62,424 bases of DNA from positions 1-62,424 of the forward strand of contig CAIYDQ010000304.1 of assembly GCA_903925075.1 (NCBI GenBank). The letters are read 5' to 3'. This document shows, piece by piece, positions 1 through 8,500 of this stretch. The DNA comes from an uncultured Geobacter sp. (GTDB lineage Bacteria > Desulfobacterota > Desulfuromonadia > Geobacterales > Geobacteraceae). The notes under the pieces were generated by a model, which worked only from the letters and a program-made list of their open reading frames with translations, was not told where the DNA came from and ran no database searches. Both the position numbers and the translations under genes were made by a program. How positions within the stretch are numbered: position 1 is the first letter of the stretch; every line of letters begins with the position of its first letter.

Positions 1-9
1 AACTGATAT

Positions 10-21
10 GGCTGTCAGTTG
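10..21 (+). repeat. IS inverted repeat, end distal to the transposase start
   Basis: ggctgtcagttg is the exact reverse complement of 1694-1705. It lies beyond the 3' end of the transposase gene. Confidence 0.85.
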
Positions 22-494
22 TCAATAAGAAAAAGTTGTCCCGCCCCTCGCTTTTAGAGGGTTTGGCGATTCCAATATTACATCCAGGGCACAGGCAGAG
101 ACGGGACCTTGTTGCGACGCTTGATCACTCTGATATACGCGGGTTGGATACCGCAGGACATGGATTCATCGTGGAGCTGCCTCGCTCTAAATTCGGAAGT
201 TCGGCATACGCCTTATTCGCATAGTTCTGTCGAGGGTTCTCCTGAACGTGGTCGCGTCTCTGACTCTGGCCTGGATGTGTTTGTCAGCTGGGTTCGTCTC
301 CTTCTGTAAGGGGTATGTCGTCTTTTTTGGGTAATGCTGTGATAAATGGTTAAGCCGGCGGCACACGGCTATCCACAGATGGGTGCGCTTTGCCGGGGTG
401 AGTCGCTACCCCCACGGAGCAAGCGAACCCCGGTAACCCATCTGTGGGTAGGCGAGGAAAAAGCCGCCAAGCACAGGTTCTGGGTTAGCGCTTA
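22..494 (-). ncRNA. IS 3' non-coding region, candidate bridge (guide) RNA
   Basis: About 470 bases between the transposase stop and the inverted repeat have no credible gene. A perfect 12-bp inverted repeat (373-384 with 436-447) encloses a nested 7-bp repeat (393-399 with 427-433), giving a long hairpin. In IS1111-group elements the recombination-guiding bridge RNA is encoded on this side (established for the family). Assigning it here rests on position and structure only; the RNA ends and the target- and donor-binding loops were not located. Confidence 0.4.
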
Positions 495-1601
495 TCATGC
501 CGGCAGCATGGCGCAGGCAATTGCCCACATAAATCCGGCAAGTTCGCGGGCCGTCGCAGTCACCACGCTGTTGCGATTCTTCCCCCGAGCCAGAAGTCTC
601 CTGAACCTGGCACAGAGTCGCACTTGGGCCTTCCATGCAGTGTCTCTTACCTCCTGGGGCAACCCTTCCAGACGGTCAAGGAGCGCTTTGGTTTCTCGTG
701 CCGGGTGGCTGTAGGCTTGTGCCGCCTCCGTGAGCACTTTCCGGACATGACTGTTGCCTGTTTTGGTGATACTGCCGAATTTGACCGTAGTGCCACTTGA
801 GTGCTGGCTGGGCACGAGGCCCAAGTACGCCATAAACTGCTTAGGTGAATCGAACCGCGTCAGGTCGCCAACTTCTGAGACGGTCGTGACTGCGACTATA
901 AGTGATACCCCGCGCAGGGCCATTAGGGCCTTTACCATGGGAAGGTGCTTCCAGGTAAGCAGCAGTTCCTGGATCTGTTTGGTCAGTCGATCAACACGTG
1001 CAGCTCCCTCTTGCATGGCATGAACGTACTCTTGGAGTGCAATCTGCTGGGCAGTGTGAGGCATCTTTATCCCAGCGATCCAGGCTAAGTGCGTTTTGCT
1101 CCAGTGAGACTCTCCACTGTAGCGATGACCATGGCGTAGCAGAAAGGCCAGCAGTACCTGGCGGGCAACCCTCAACGCTTTGATAGCATCCTCTCTGGTG
1201 CGGGTGAGGTCACGCATTGCCTCATCTTCTTCGGTGGGCACATAGACGGCTTTCAGCTCTCCTGAGCGGTGTAAACGGGCGAGGCTTAGCGCGTCTCTAC
1301 GGTCGTTCTTGATGCGGTCGCCGCTCTTCTTGGGGATCAGGGATGGAGCGACGACGATGCATTCGAAGCTAAGCTTCGTCAGGGTGCGGTAGATCTCATA
1401 TCCGCAGGGGCCTGCCTCATAAGCAAAGCGCAGGGTGGCGCCGGAACTCTGCAGCTTGCGTATGGCCTTGAGCAGCGACTCCATGTCGCCGCCGATCTTG
1501 CCGTAAAACCGCACATCTTCGTCGCGGCCCGCATCGGCGAGAGCAATGGAAATGGAACTTTTGTGTACATCGAGACCGACAAATGTGATACGCTCACCCA
1601 T
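495..1601 (-). CDS. IS110-family transposase (DEDD recombinase)
   Basis: A 368-residue protein that catalyses RNA-guided insertion and excision of its element. The N-terminal RuvC-like DEDD domain shows FVGLDVHKSS near residue 8, a conserved Glu in YEAGPCGYEIYR, and the NDRRDA acidic motif after the LIPKKSGDRIK segment. The C-terminal Transposase_20 domain has the LRGVSLIVA helix, the GLVPSQHSSG serine motif and the following TKTGNSHVRK. Both halves are full length with no frameshift. The ATG is preceded by a strong AAGGAGG (complement of 1608-1614), itself buried in a hairpin (see 1602-1678). It is unrelated in function to the neighbouring phosphate genes. Confidence 0.93.
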   Translation of the reverse strand: MGERITFVGLDVHKSSISIALADAGRDEDVRFYGKIGGDMESLLKAIRKLQSSGATLRFAYEAGPCGYEIYRTLTKLSFECIVVAPSLIPKKSGDRIKNDRRDALSLARLHRSGELKAVYVPTEEDEAMRDLTRTREDAIKALRVARQVLLAFLLRHGHRYSGESHWSKTHLAWIAGIKMPHTAQQIALQEYVHAMQEGAARVDRLTKQIQELLLTWKHLPMVKALMALRGVSLIVAVTTVSEVGDLTRFDSPKQFMAYLGLVPSQHSSGTTVKFGSITKTGNSHVRKVLTEAAQAYSHPARETKALLDRLEGLPQEVRDTAWKAQVRLCARFRRLLARGKNRNSVVTATARELAGFMWAIACAMLPA

Positions 1602-1678
1602 GACCTACCTCCTTGGTTGTGGCTCTGTGTTGTGGATTCGTGTTCACCAACATAACCCACGTTTGCAAGGGGTAGGTC
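1602..1678 (-). promoter_or_regulatory. Hairpin that can sequester the transposase ribosome-binding site
   Basis: 1602-1615 (gacctacc, one bulged base, ccttg) pairs with 1666-1678 (caaggggtaggtc): 13 bp with one bulge and a 50-base loop. The AAGGAGG of the transposase lies wholly in the stem, next to the ATG. A transcript entering from outside the element would fold this way. On the plus strand the same stem is followed by nine T (1679-1687), so it may also end outgoing transcripts. Confidence 0.6.
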
Positions 1679-1693
1679 TTTTTTTTTGATTTT

Positions 1694-1705
1694 CAACTGA
1701 CAGCC
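1694..1705 (-). repeat. IS inverted repeat, end near the transposase start
   Basis: caactgacagcc is the exact reverse complement of 10-21. Confidence 0.85.
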
Positions 1706-1742
1706 ATTATGTCTAAACAGGGATACAACGAACAACGAAAGG

Positions 1743-1932
1743 CGTTTAACAGGGATAGAACGGATACAAGGGATGAGGCAAAACCTGAATCTTTCTGGTT
1801 ACAACCAAACCTTTGAAATCAAACCGAAAATCGAGATGCCCCCCTTTGAGTCTATAAGGTTTTGATTTTCCCCAAAAAGCCTTTTTCTTGTTTTTGCCGT
1901 ATCCCCTGTATCACTTTTATCCCTGTTAAACG
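1743..1932. repeat. Long imperfect palindrome (MITE-like or dispersed repeat)
   Basis: Arms 1743-1783 and 1892-1932 match in inverted orientation at 35 of 41 positions; the outer 15 bases (cgtttaacagggata) are identical. The roughly 108-base centre is AT-richer than the surrounding genes and has no gene. A further copy of aacaggga lies just outside at about 1717. Together with the IS end, the repeat fills the 415-base gene-free interval before the phosphate transporter. Confidence 0.65.
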
Positions 1933-1950
1933 GTTTGTTTTTGTGAATAG

Positions 1951-1995
1951 AAAAAGGCGCCGGCAGCGTTTGTTTATCGCTGTCCGGCGCCTTTT
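1951..1995 (-). terminator. Rho-independent terminator of the pit operon
   Basis: aaaaggcgccgg and ccggcgcctttt form a perfect stem with an additional agcg/cgct pairing inside. The minus strand ends in a T-run. It lies 22 bases past the stop codon of the phosphate transporter and is symmetrical enough to work both ways. Confidence 0.85.
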
Positions 1996-2016
1996 GTCGT
2001 ATCCCCGCTATCTTGT

Positions 2017-3018
2017 CTATCTACCCAGAAACGGCGACAGCACGGTGTAGCTCAGGAAGCCCATCCCCGCCGAAGCCGGGATGGTGATGACCCAGGCGCA
2101 GACGATCCGGTAGGCGAGGGTCCAGTTGATGGCCGACATCCGCTTGGTGAGCCCGACCCCCAGGATGGCCGAGGTGATCACGTGCGTGGTGCTGGTGGGA
2201 AGCCCCATGGCGGCGGCCCCCAGTATCACCCCGGCGGACGCGGTCTCCACGCAGAAGCCGTGTACCGGTTGCAGCTTCACGAAGTCGTGCCCCACGGTCT
2301 TGATGATCCGCCAACCGCCGGCCGCGGTGCCGAAGGCCATGGCGACGGCGCAGCCGACCTTCACCCAGGTCGGCACCTCGAAGCTGCTGAGGGTGCCGTA
2401 GCTCACCAGCGCCATGGTGATCACCCCCATCGACTTCTGCGCGTCGGCGGTGCCGTGGGAAAAGGCCATGACGGCGGCCGACAGCACCTGCAGCTTGCGG
2501 AAATTCTTGTTGAGCCCGTAAGGCGCGCTGTTCCTGAAGGTCCAAAGGAGCGCCACCATGAAGACGAAGCCGAAAAAAGCGCCGACCACGGGCGAAATCA
2601 GCAGCACGGTGACGATCGTCTTCAACCCGTGCCAGTGCAGCGCGCCGCTCCCCGCGTGGGCGATCACCGAGCCGACCAGGCCGCCGATGATGGCATGTGA
2701 GGAGGACGAGGGAAGGCCGTAATACCAGGTGACCAGGTTCCAGATGATCGCCCCCAACACCCCGGCCAGCACCACCATCTGGGTGATGTTGTTGGCGTCG
2801 ACGATCCCCTTGCCGATGGTGGTGGCCACCTTGGTGGAGATCATGGCACCCACGAAATTGAGCACCGCCGCCATGATGATCGCGCTCCTGACGGAGAGGG
2901 CGCGGGTGGAGACGCAGGTAGCGATGGCGTTGGCCGTGTCGTGGAAACCGTTGATGTAGTCGAACAGGAGCGCCGAGACGATGACGGCGACCAGCAGGAC
3001 GAGCGTCGGCTCAGGCAT
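2017..3018 (-). CDS. pit: PiT-family inorganic phosphate transporter
   Basis: A 333-residue inner-membrane carrier expected to import phosphate (as metal-phosphate or by ion symport). The PHO4 family signature appears twice in inverted halves: GFHDTANAIATCVSTRAL near residue 24, and the second-half counterpart FSHGTADAQKSMG near residue 186. About ten hydrophobic segments are visible. The length fits the compact bacterial PiT type. It overlaps the upstream DUF47 gene by 8 bp, so the two are translated from one message. The start MPEPTLVLL places the first membrane helix immediately after. Confidence 0.93.
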   Translation of the reverse strand: MPEPTLVLLVAVIVSALLFDYINGFHDTANAIATCVSTRALSVRSAIIMAAVLNFVGAMISTKVATTIGKGIVDANNITQMVVLAGVLGAIIWNLVTWYYGLPSSSSHAIIGGLVGSVIAHAGSGALHWHGLKTIVTVLLISPVVGAFFGFVFMVALLWTFRNSAPYGLNKNFRKLQVLSAAVMAFSHGTADAQKSMGVITMALVSYGTLSSFEVPTWVKVGCAVAMAFGTAAGGWRIIKTVGHDFVKLQPVHGFCVETASAGVILGAAAMGLPTSTTHVITSAILGVGLTKRMSAINWTLAYRIVCAWVITIPASAGMGFLSYTVLSPFLGR

Positions 3019-3628
3019 TTTTTACCACCACGCTTTCCAGGATGTTGGCGGCATCCTCGCACTTGTCGGTGGTGGTCTCCAGCGTCTCGTAGATCTCCTT
3101 CCACTTGATCAGCTGGATCGGGTCCTTCTCCTCGTCGAAAAGCCTGCTGATCGCCTCGCGGCAGACCCGGTCCGCCTCGTTTTCCAGCGCGTTCACCTCG
3201 ATGCAGTAGGCGCTGATCGGCTCAAGCTTGCCCCCCAGCACCGCCACGATCTTGTCGATGGTCTGGCAGGACTTGAGGATCAGGAAGGCCAACTCCTTCG
3301 ATTCGGGGGTCGGCTTTTCCACGTTGTACATCACCACCCGCTGCGAGGAGGCGTCGATCAGGTCGAGGATGTCGTCCAGGGCCGAGGAGAGCGCGTAGAT
3401 GTCCTCGCGGTCGAAGGGAGTGATGAAACTCTTGTTGAGCTTCTTGATGATCTCGTGGGTGATGGTGTCGCCTTTGTGCTCGACTTCCTTGATCTTGCGC
3501 TGGCTGGCGGCGGGATCGGTGAAATTGTCCAGCATGTCCTTCAGCAGTTCGGCCCCTTCCAGGATGTTGAAGGACATCTCCCTGAACATGGCGAAAAATT
3601 TGTCATCCTTCGGAATCAAACCAAACAT
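3011..3628 (-). CDS. DUF47-family (PhoU-like) phosphate transport accessory protein
   Basis: A 205-residue cytoplasmic, all-helical protein of the DUF47/YkaA family, which resembles PhoU and is usually encoded next to Pit transporters. Family-typical features are the IPKDDKFFAMF start, the HKGDTITHEIIKKLNKSFITPFDREDI block (two metal-contacting stretches in PhoU-like folds) and EADRVCREAISRLFDEEKDP. It is first in a two-gene operon with the transporter. Its role is inferred to be modulation of Pit activity; how is not shown by the sequence. No convincing Pho box was recognised upstream by eye. Confidence 0.9.
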   Translation of the reverse strand: MFGLIPKDDKFFAMFREMSFNILEGAELLKDMLDNFTDPAASQRKIKEVEHKGDTITHEIIKKLNKSFITPFDREDIYALSSALDDILDLIDASSQRVVMYNVEKPTPESKELAFLILKSCQTIDKIVAVLGGKLEPISAYCIEVNALENEADRVCREAISRLFDEEKDPIQLIKWKEIYETLETTTDKCEDAANILESVVVKNA

Positions 3629-3832
3629 TGTACCCTCCCGGTGGCGGCCGACGTTGGCCGTATGTTACAAAACTGTGAAGATATAACACAATCGGCACAA
3701 ACATTACAGCAGGAAATGCTCCCCGGGGGGCATTCTCATGAAACGCTCGACCGGCGCCCCCTTTCGTCTTGATTTATCCCAGCGAATCGCATATCTTTCA
3801 GGCTATTTTGCCGGAAACAGGAGCGCATCCGC

Positions 3833-4645
3833 ATGAACTCACTTCACGCCGCAGTGCTGGGCACCGTTCAGGGCCTCACCGAGGTCCTGCCGATCAGCAG
3901 CTCCGCTCACCTGATACTGATCCCCAAATTCCTCAAGTGGCCCGAATCCGGGCTCACCTTCGACGTCGCGCTGCACGTCGGCACCTTCCTGGCGCTGGCG
4001 CTCTACTTCTGGCGCGACGTCCTGGAACTGACCGGCAATTTCATCGGCGGCTGCCGCGGCGGCCTCAACACCCCCGGCAGAAAGCTTCCCTTCTTCATCA
4101 TCGCCGCCACCGTCCCGGCGGCGCTGGTCGGAAAGACCCTGGAAGGCCCGATCGAGGAGATCTTTCGCGCCAGCCCGGCGGTCATCGCCTGCCTGCTGAT
4201 CCTCTTCGGCCTGCTGCTCGCCTTCGCCGACACCACCGGCGCCAAGCGATGGCGCATGGACAAGATGAGCCTGAAATGCGCCATGATCATCGGGCTCGCC
4301 CAGTGCCTGGCCCTGATGCCCGGGGTTTCGCGCTCCGGCATCACCATCACCGCGGCGCTGCTCCTGGGCTTTCACCGGGAAGCCGCGGCCCGCTTTTCCT
4401 TCCTCCTCTCGCTCCCCATCGTGGCCGGGGCCGCCATCCTCAAGGTCGGTCACCTGCTGAAAACCGGCATCCCGGCCGGCGAAGGGCTCCCCCTGGCCAT
4501 CGGCATCTCCACCTCGGCCGTCTTCGGCTTCCTCAGCGTCGCCCTGCTGCTGAAGCTGGTGCAGCGCGACTCCCTGTATCCCTTCGTCTGGTACCGGCTT
4601 TTGGCCGGCGGCGGCGCCCTTTCGCTGATTTTTTTCGCGAGCTGA
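3833..4645 (+). CDS. uppP: Undecaprenyl-diphosphatase UppP (BacA)
   Basis: A 270-residue integral membrane enzyme that dephosphorylates undecaprenyl pyrophosphate, recycling the lipid carrier for peptidoglycan and surface glycans; over-expression in other bacteria gives bacitracin resistance. Both active-site signatures are present: EVLPISSSAHLIL near residue 18 and PGVSRSGITI near residue 162. Eight or so hydrophobic helices are evident and the length is normal. The ATG follows a caggag ribosome site. It is divergent from the pit operon and upstream of radC, with 82 bases between them. Confidence 0.95.
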   Translation: MNSLHAAVLGTVQGLTEVLPISSSAHLILIPKFLKWPESGLTFDVALHVGTFLALALYFWRDVLELTGNFIGGCRGGLNTPGRKLPFFIIAATVPAALVGKTLEGPIEEIFRASPAVIACLLILFGLLLAFADTTGAKRWRMDKMSLKCAMIIGLAQCLALMPGVSRSGITITAALLLGFHREAAARFSFLLSLPIVAGAAILKVGHLLKTGIPAGEGLPLAIGISTSAVFGFLSVALLLKLVQRDSLYPFVWYRLLAGGGALSLIFFAS

Positions 4646-4727
4646 TTCCCTTTCTGGCATTGCGCCGTTCTTGAGCTATCATAGAGCTTTGTTTTTGGCG
4701 GATTAACGTTCACCAAGGGGAAGGCTC

Positions 4728-5414
4728 ATGAACGGCGGCATCAAGAACTGGCCCGAGTTGGAGCGGCCGCGGGAAAAGCTCCTGCAACGGGGGGTCTGCG
4801 CGCTCAGCGAGGCGGAACTGCTGGCGCTGATCCTGGGGAGCGGCACCGGCGGGCGCAGCGCGCTCGACCTGGGGCGCGAGCTGCTGCTCGAGTTCAAGTC
4901 GTTGCGGCTGCTGGCGGACGCCTCCTGCGCCGAGTTGCAGCGGGTCAAGGGGGTGGGTCCGGCCAAGGCCAGCTGCCTCAAGGCCGCGCTCGACCTGGTC
5001 AGGCGCGTCAGAGAGGAGCTGCGGCCGATCGAGTCCTTTACCCGCTTCACCTGCGCCAGCCAGGTCTTCGAGCACCTCAACTACGAATTCAGGGACCGCC
5101 GCAAGGAGTATTTCCTGGCGCTGCTTCTGGACGGCAAGAACCGGATCATCAGCCGCGCGCAGATCTCCGAGGGGTCGCTCAACCAGAGCATCGTTCACCC
5201 GCGCGAGGTGTTCAACGCGGCGGTGCGCGCCTCGGCGGCGGCCGTGATCCTTCTGCACAACCACCCGACCGGCGACCCGACCCCCAGTCCCGAGGATCTG
5301 GAGGTCACGCGCCGGCTCTGCGAAGCCGGCCAGTTGCTGGGAATCAAGGTGCTGGATCACATAATCATCGGCGAGGGGGCCTTCTACAGTTTCGTCGAAA
5401 AGGGGCAGCTGTGA
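4728..5414 (+). CDS. radC: RadC family JAMM-domain protein
   Basis: A 228-residue protein with an N-terminal helix-hairpin-helix region (LQRVKGVGPAKASCLKAA near residue 70) and a C-terminal MPN/JAMM metalloprotease-like domain. The zinc motif HNHPTGDPTPSPED (H-x-H-x10-D) and the upstream Glu in EGSLNQSIVHPREVF are intact. The family is historically annotated as DNA repair, but its true activity is unsettled. The start ATG follows an aagg-type site. No phage or island context is seen around it, so it looks like the chromosomal copy. Confidence 0.93.
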   Translation: MNGGIKNWPELERPREKLLQRGVCALSEAELLALILGSGTGGRSALDLGRELLLEFKSLRLLADASCAELQRVKGVGPAKASCLKAALDLVRRVREELRPIESFTRFTCASQVFEHLNYEFRDRRKEYFLALLLDGKNRIISRAQISEGSLNQSIVHPREVFNAAVRASAAAVILLHNHPTGDPTPSPEDLEVTRRLCEAGQLLGIKVLDHIIIGEGAFYSFVEKGQL

Positions 5415-5462
5415 GGGGCGCGACCGGCTGATTAATCAACTACAAGCAAAGGAGGGGATGCG

Positions 5463-5936
5463 ATGCGCAAAACGATACTGCCTCAGGAACCTCGCAGCGA
5501 GGTGGACAGCGATCAGGATTGGCTGGATCTGGGCAACCTGGCTCAGGTCGAGATCAGCTCGGAGGACCCACTGCATCCGATCGAATCGGCGCTGCAACAC
5601 GGCGGGGGACCGGGGTGGCGGGCGGCGGAGCCGGGGCGGCAGGTGGTGCGCCTGCTCTTCGACCAACCGCAAAGCATCGAGAGGATTTTTCTGCTGGTGC
5701 ACGAAAGGGAGCTGGCGCGCACCCAGGAGTTCGTGCTGCGCTGGTCCCGGGACCACGGGCGGACCTACCGGGAGATCGTGCGCCAGCAGTACAACTTCAA
5801 CCCTCCCGGCACCGTCAGCGAACAGGAAGACTACACGGTGGAGCTCTCCGGCGTCACCGGCCTGGAACTGAGCATCACCCCCGACATCGGCGGCTCGGGC
5901 GCCCTGGCCTCGCTGGCCCGCCTGCGCCTTGGCTGA
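5463..5936 (+). CDS. Hypothetical protein, discoidin (F5/8 type C)-like beta-sandwich
   Basis: 157 residues without signal peptide or membrane segment. After an acidic N-terminal stretch, the segment from about residue 45 (AEPGRQVVRLLFDQPQSIERIFLLVHE...EFVLRWSRDHGRTYREIVRQQYNF) alternates like the beta strands of F5/8 type C or carbohydrate-binding modules, ending in LARLRLG. Binding target unknown. A good aaaggagggg ribosome site precedes the ATG. It follows radC at a distance of 48 bases and converges on a kinase gene. The fold call is from pattern only. Confidence 0.7.
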   Translation: MRKTILPQEPRSEVDSDQDWLDLGNLAQVEISSEDPLHPIESALQHGGGPGWRAAEPGRQVVRLLFDQPQSIERIFLLVHERELARTQEFVLRWSRDHGRTYREIVRQQYNFNPPGTVSEQEDYTVELSGVTGLELSITPDIGGSGALASLARLRLG

Positions 5937-5958
5937 GCGCCGCCTGGCCTGAGCGCCG

Positions 5959-8478
5959 TCAGTCGCAGCCGCCGGTCAGCGCCCTGCGCACCGTCTTGGC
6001 CAGGGCGTCGGTCGCGTAAGGCTTCATGAGGAATTCGCGGATACCCGCGTCTCTGGCGTCCTGGGTGTTGACGAACTCGGTGAACCCGGAACACATGATG
6101 ATCGGCATGTCCGGGCGGATCTCCAGGATGTCCCTGGCCAGCTCGCGGCCGGTCAGCCCCGGCATGGTCATGTCGGTGATCACCAGGTCGAAAGCGTTCG
6201 GCCGGGCGCGGAACAGTTCCAGAATCTCGACGCTGTTGGTTCCGCCGGTGAACCGGTAGCCCAGCACGTTCAGCATCTCCTCCGCCATGTCGACCAGCAC
6301 CTTCTCGTCGTCGACGAAGAGCACGTGCTCCTTCCCCGTGGGGAGCGGCCCCTCCGCTTCCGCCGCGCCGGCTCCCTCCCGCTCCGATTCCGGCAAAAGC
6401 ACCTGAAAGGTGGTCCCCCGCCCCCGCTCGCTGTGCACGGTGATCGCGCCGCCGTGGCTCTGCACGATCCCCATGGTCACCGCCAGCCCCATGCCGGTCC
6501 CCTCCCCCGCCTTCTTGGTGGTGAAGTAGGGGTCGAAGATCCTGGCCACCACCGCCGCATCCATGCCGTGCCCGGTGTCGCTCACGGTCAGCTTCATGTG
6601 CCGCCCCGGCTTCAGGTTCGGGTGGCGCGAGACCTGCGCGGCGTCCATCATCGCCTCGGTCAACTCCACGGCCAGCACCCCGCCGTGGGTGCGCATGGCA
6701 TGGGCGGCGTTGGTGCACAGGTTCATCAGCACCTGGTGTATCTGGGTCGAGCCGGCGAAGACCACGCTGCGATCCGGCTCCAGTTCGATGTGCTGACGGA
6801 TCTCCACGGTGGAGGGGAGGGTGGAGCGCAACAGTTTCAGCACTTCGGCGGTGACGGTGGCCAGCGGCACCGGTTTGCGCTCGTGCTCGGCCTGCCGGCT
6901 GAAGGTCAGGATCTGCTTCACCAGGTCGGCGGCGCGCGAGCCGGCCTCCAGCACCCGCTTCATGTTGCGCCGCACCGGCGCCTCGCTTGGCAGCTTGCTC
7001 AGGGCCATCTCGGCGTTGCCGATGATGGCCGTCAATATGTTGTTGAAATCGTGGGCAATGCCGGCGGCCAGGGTGCCGATCGCCTCCATCTTCTGGGCCT
7101 GGCGCAGTTCCTGTTCCAGTCTCATCTCATGGGTGATGTCGCGGTGAATGGTGACGTAATTGATGATGCTTCCCTGCTGGTTGCGGATCGGGGAGGCCAT
7201 CACCTCGGACTGGTAGCAGGTGCCGTCCTTTCTTTTATTGGTGAGCCTTCCCGACCAGACCCGGCCGCCGGCCAGGGTCTGCGCCAGCGCTCGATGCTGC
7301 TGGGCGTCGTGCTCCTCGCTCCTCAGAAGGCTGTTGTGCAGGCCGAGGATCTCGCCCCTGCTGTAGCCGTTCATGCGCTCGAAGGCGGGATTTACGTACT
7401 GGATGTTGAAGTCGACGTCGGTGATGGAGATCGCCTCGGCGACCTGCTCCACGGCCGTCGCCAGGCGCAGATGCTCCATCTCCGCGAGTTTTCGCTCCGT
7501 GATGTCGCGCCCCTCGGGTATCAGCATCAGCACCTTGCCGTCGTCGTCCATGAGCGGCTGCAAGGAGAAATCGATGTAATGGAGGACGCCGCCGGGCGAG
7601 CGGTAACTGGTCTCGAAGCGCACGAACTGGCCGTCGGCCGCCTCGGCCACCAGCTTTCGCACCGACTCCCGCACCTTTGCGCTCTGCTCCTCCGTCTTGG
7701 CCCACCACCAGGGACCGTCCCAGAACGGCTTGCCCACCACCTCCGACTCGCTGACTTCGCACAGGTTGAGCGCCGTGCGGTTGATCTCCAAAAGCGTGCC
7801 GTCGGGGGTCAACAACCCCATCAGCTCGTAGGTCTGGTCGAAGATGGCGCGGAACTTCTGCTCGCTTTGCTGCAGGGCCTTTTGGGTCGACTGCAGCTCC
7901 TCGATCTTTTCCTCCAGCAGAAAAGCCTGTTCCTGCAGCTGCTCCTGGGCCATCTGGCGCTCGGCGATCTCCTGCTCCAACTCGCAGTTGGCAATGGCGA
8001 GGTCGGTGGTGCGCTCCTCGACGCGCCGCTCCAGGGTCTCGTTGGCCAGCCGCAGCATCCCCGCCAGCTCCCTCAAGCGCAGGTGCACCGCTATGCGCGC
8101 CAGCAGCTCTTCGCGCTGGAACGGCTTGGTGATGTAATCGACCGCGCCGGCCTCCAATCCTTTCACCTTCTGCGAGGTTTCCGCCAGCGCCGTCATGAAG
8201 ATCACGGGGATCTCCCGGGTCCCCTCCTGCGCCTTCAGCCGCCGGCAGGTCTCGAAGCCGTCTATCCCCGGCATCATCACGTCCAAAAGGATCAGATCCG
8301 GCCGCGCGTAATCGGCCCTGACCACGGCGCTCTCGCCGTCCTCGGCCACCAGGATGGTGTAGTCGGACTCCAAAAGGCAATCGCGCGCCACGGCCAGATT
8401 GTTGGCGTCGTCGTCGACCACCAGGATGACCGACGCTCCGGCCGGGTTGCCGTAACCACTCCTCCCCTCAGGGCTCAT
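5959..8478 (-). CDS. Hybrid sensor histidine kinase (REC-PAS-PAS-HisKA-HATPase-REC)
   Basis: An 839-residue soluble protein. Order: receiver (about 15-135, phospho-Asp in LILLDVMMPG), coiled coil (135-205), PAS (about 210-325), PAS (about 335-455), HisKA with the NtrB-type H-box AAGIAHDFNNIL near 475, ATPase with DTGHGMDAAV and EGTGMGLAV, and a second receiver near the C-terminus (LVITDMTMPG). There is no membrane segment, so it senses cytoplasmic signals or partner proteins. ggaggagaggtcac precedes the ATG. It is the last gene of a three-gene operon, 22 bases after the substrate-binding protein. Target response is unknown. Confidence 0.93.
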   Translation of the reverse strand: MSPEGRSGYGNPAGASVILVVDDDANNLAVARDCLLESDYTILVAEDGESAVVRADYARPDLILLDVMMPGIDGFETCRRLKAQEGTREIPVIFMTALAETSQKVKGLEAGAVDYITKPFQREELLARIAVHLRLRELAGMLRLANETLERRVEERTTDLAIANCELEQEIAERQMAQEQLQEQAFLLEEKIEELQSTQKALQQSEQKFRAIFDQTYELMGLLTPDGTLLEINRTALNLCEVSESEVVGKPFWDGPWWWAKTEEQSAKVRESVRKLVAEAADGQFVRFETSYRSPGGVLHYIDFSLQPLMDDDGKVLMLIPEGRDITERKLAEMEHLRLATAVEQVAEAISITDVDFNIQYVNPAFERMNGYSRGEILGLHNSLLRSEEHDAQQHRALAQTLAGGRVWSGRLTNKRKDGTCYQSEVMASPIRNQQGSIINYVTIHRDITHEMRLEQELRQAQKMEAIGTLAAGIAHDFNNILTAIIGNAEMALSKLPSEAPVRRNMKRVLEAGSRAADLVKQILTFSRQAEHERKPVPLATVTAEVLKLLRSTLPSTVEIRQHIELEPDRSVVFAGSTQIHQVLMNLCTNAAHAMRTHGGVLAVELTEAMMDAAQVSRHPNLKPGRHMKLTVSDTGHGMDAAVVARIFDPYFTTKKAGEGTGMGLAVTMGIVQSHGGAITVHSERGRGTTFQVLLPESEREGAGAAEAEGPLPTGKEHVLFVDDEKVLVDMAEEMLNVLGYRFTGGTNSVEILELFRARPNAFDLVITDMTMPGLTGRELARDILEIRPDMPIIMCSGFTEFVNTQDARDAGIREFLMKPYATDALAKTVRRALTGGCD

Positions 8479-8500
8479 GTGACCTCTCCTCCAGCTGCGC

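Larger units (their letters stand above)
8..1707 (-). mobile_element. IS110-family (IS1111-like) insertion sequence, apparently intact
   Basis: One full-length DEDD transposase on the minus strand is bracketed by a perfect 12-bp inverted repeat (ggctgtcagttg at 10-21 and its complement at 1694-1705), which extends to 14 bp if the adjacent 'at' is counted. No target duplication is visible, as expected for the family. The short side (about 90 bp) is upstream of the transposase and the long non-coding side (about 470 bp) is downstream. That layout and the presence of inverted repeats fit the IS1111 subgroup rather than IS110 sensu stricto. Exact ends may lie a few bases outside the repeats. All parts look undamaged, so the copy may be active. 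Confidence 0.85.

Noticed and set aside
495-1601. IS as a decayed remnant
   Set aside because: The transposase is full length, with DEDD and Ser motifs and matching terminal repeats, so it is intact.
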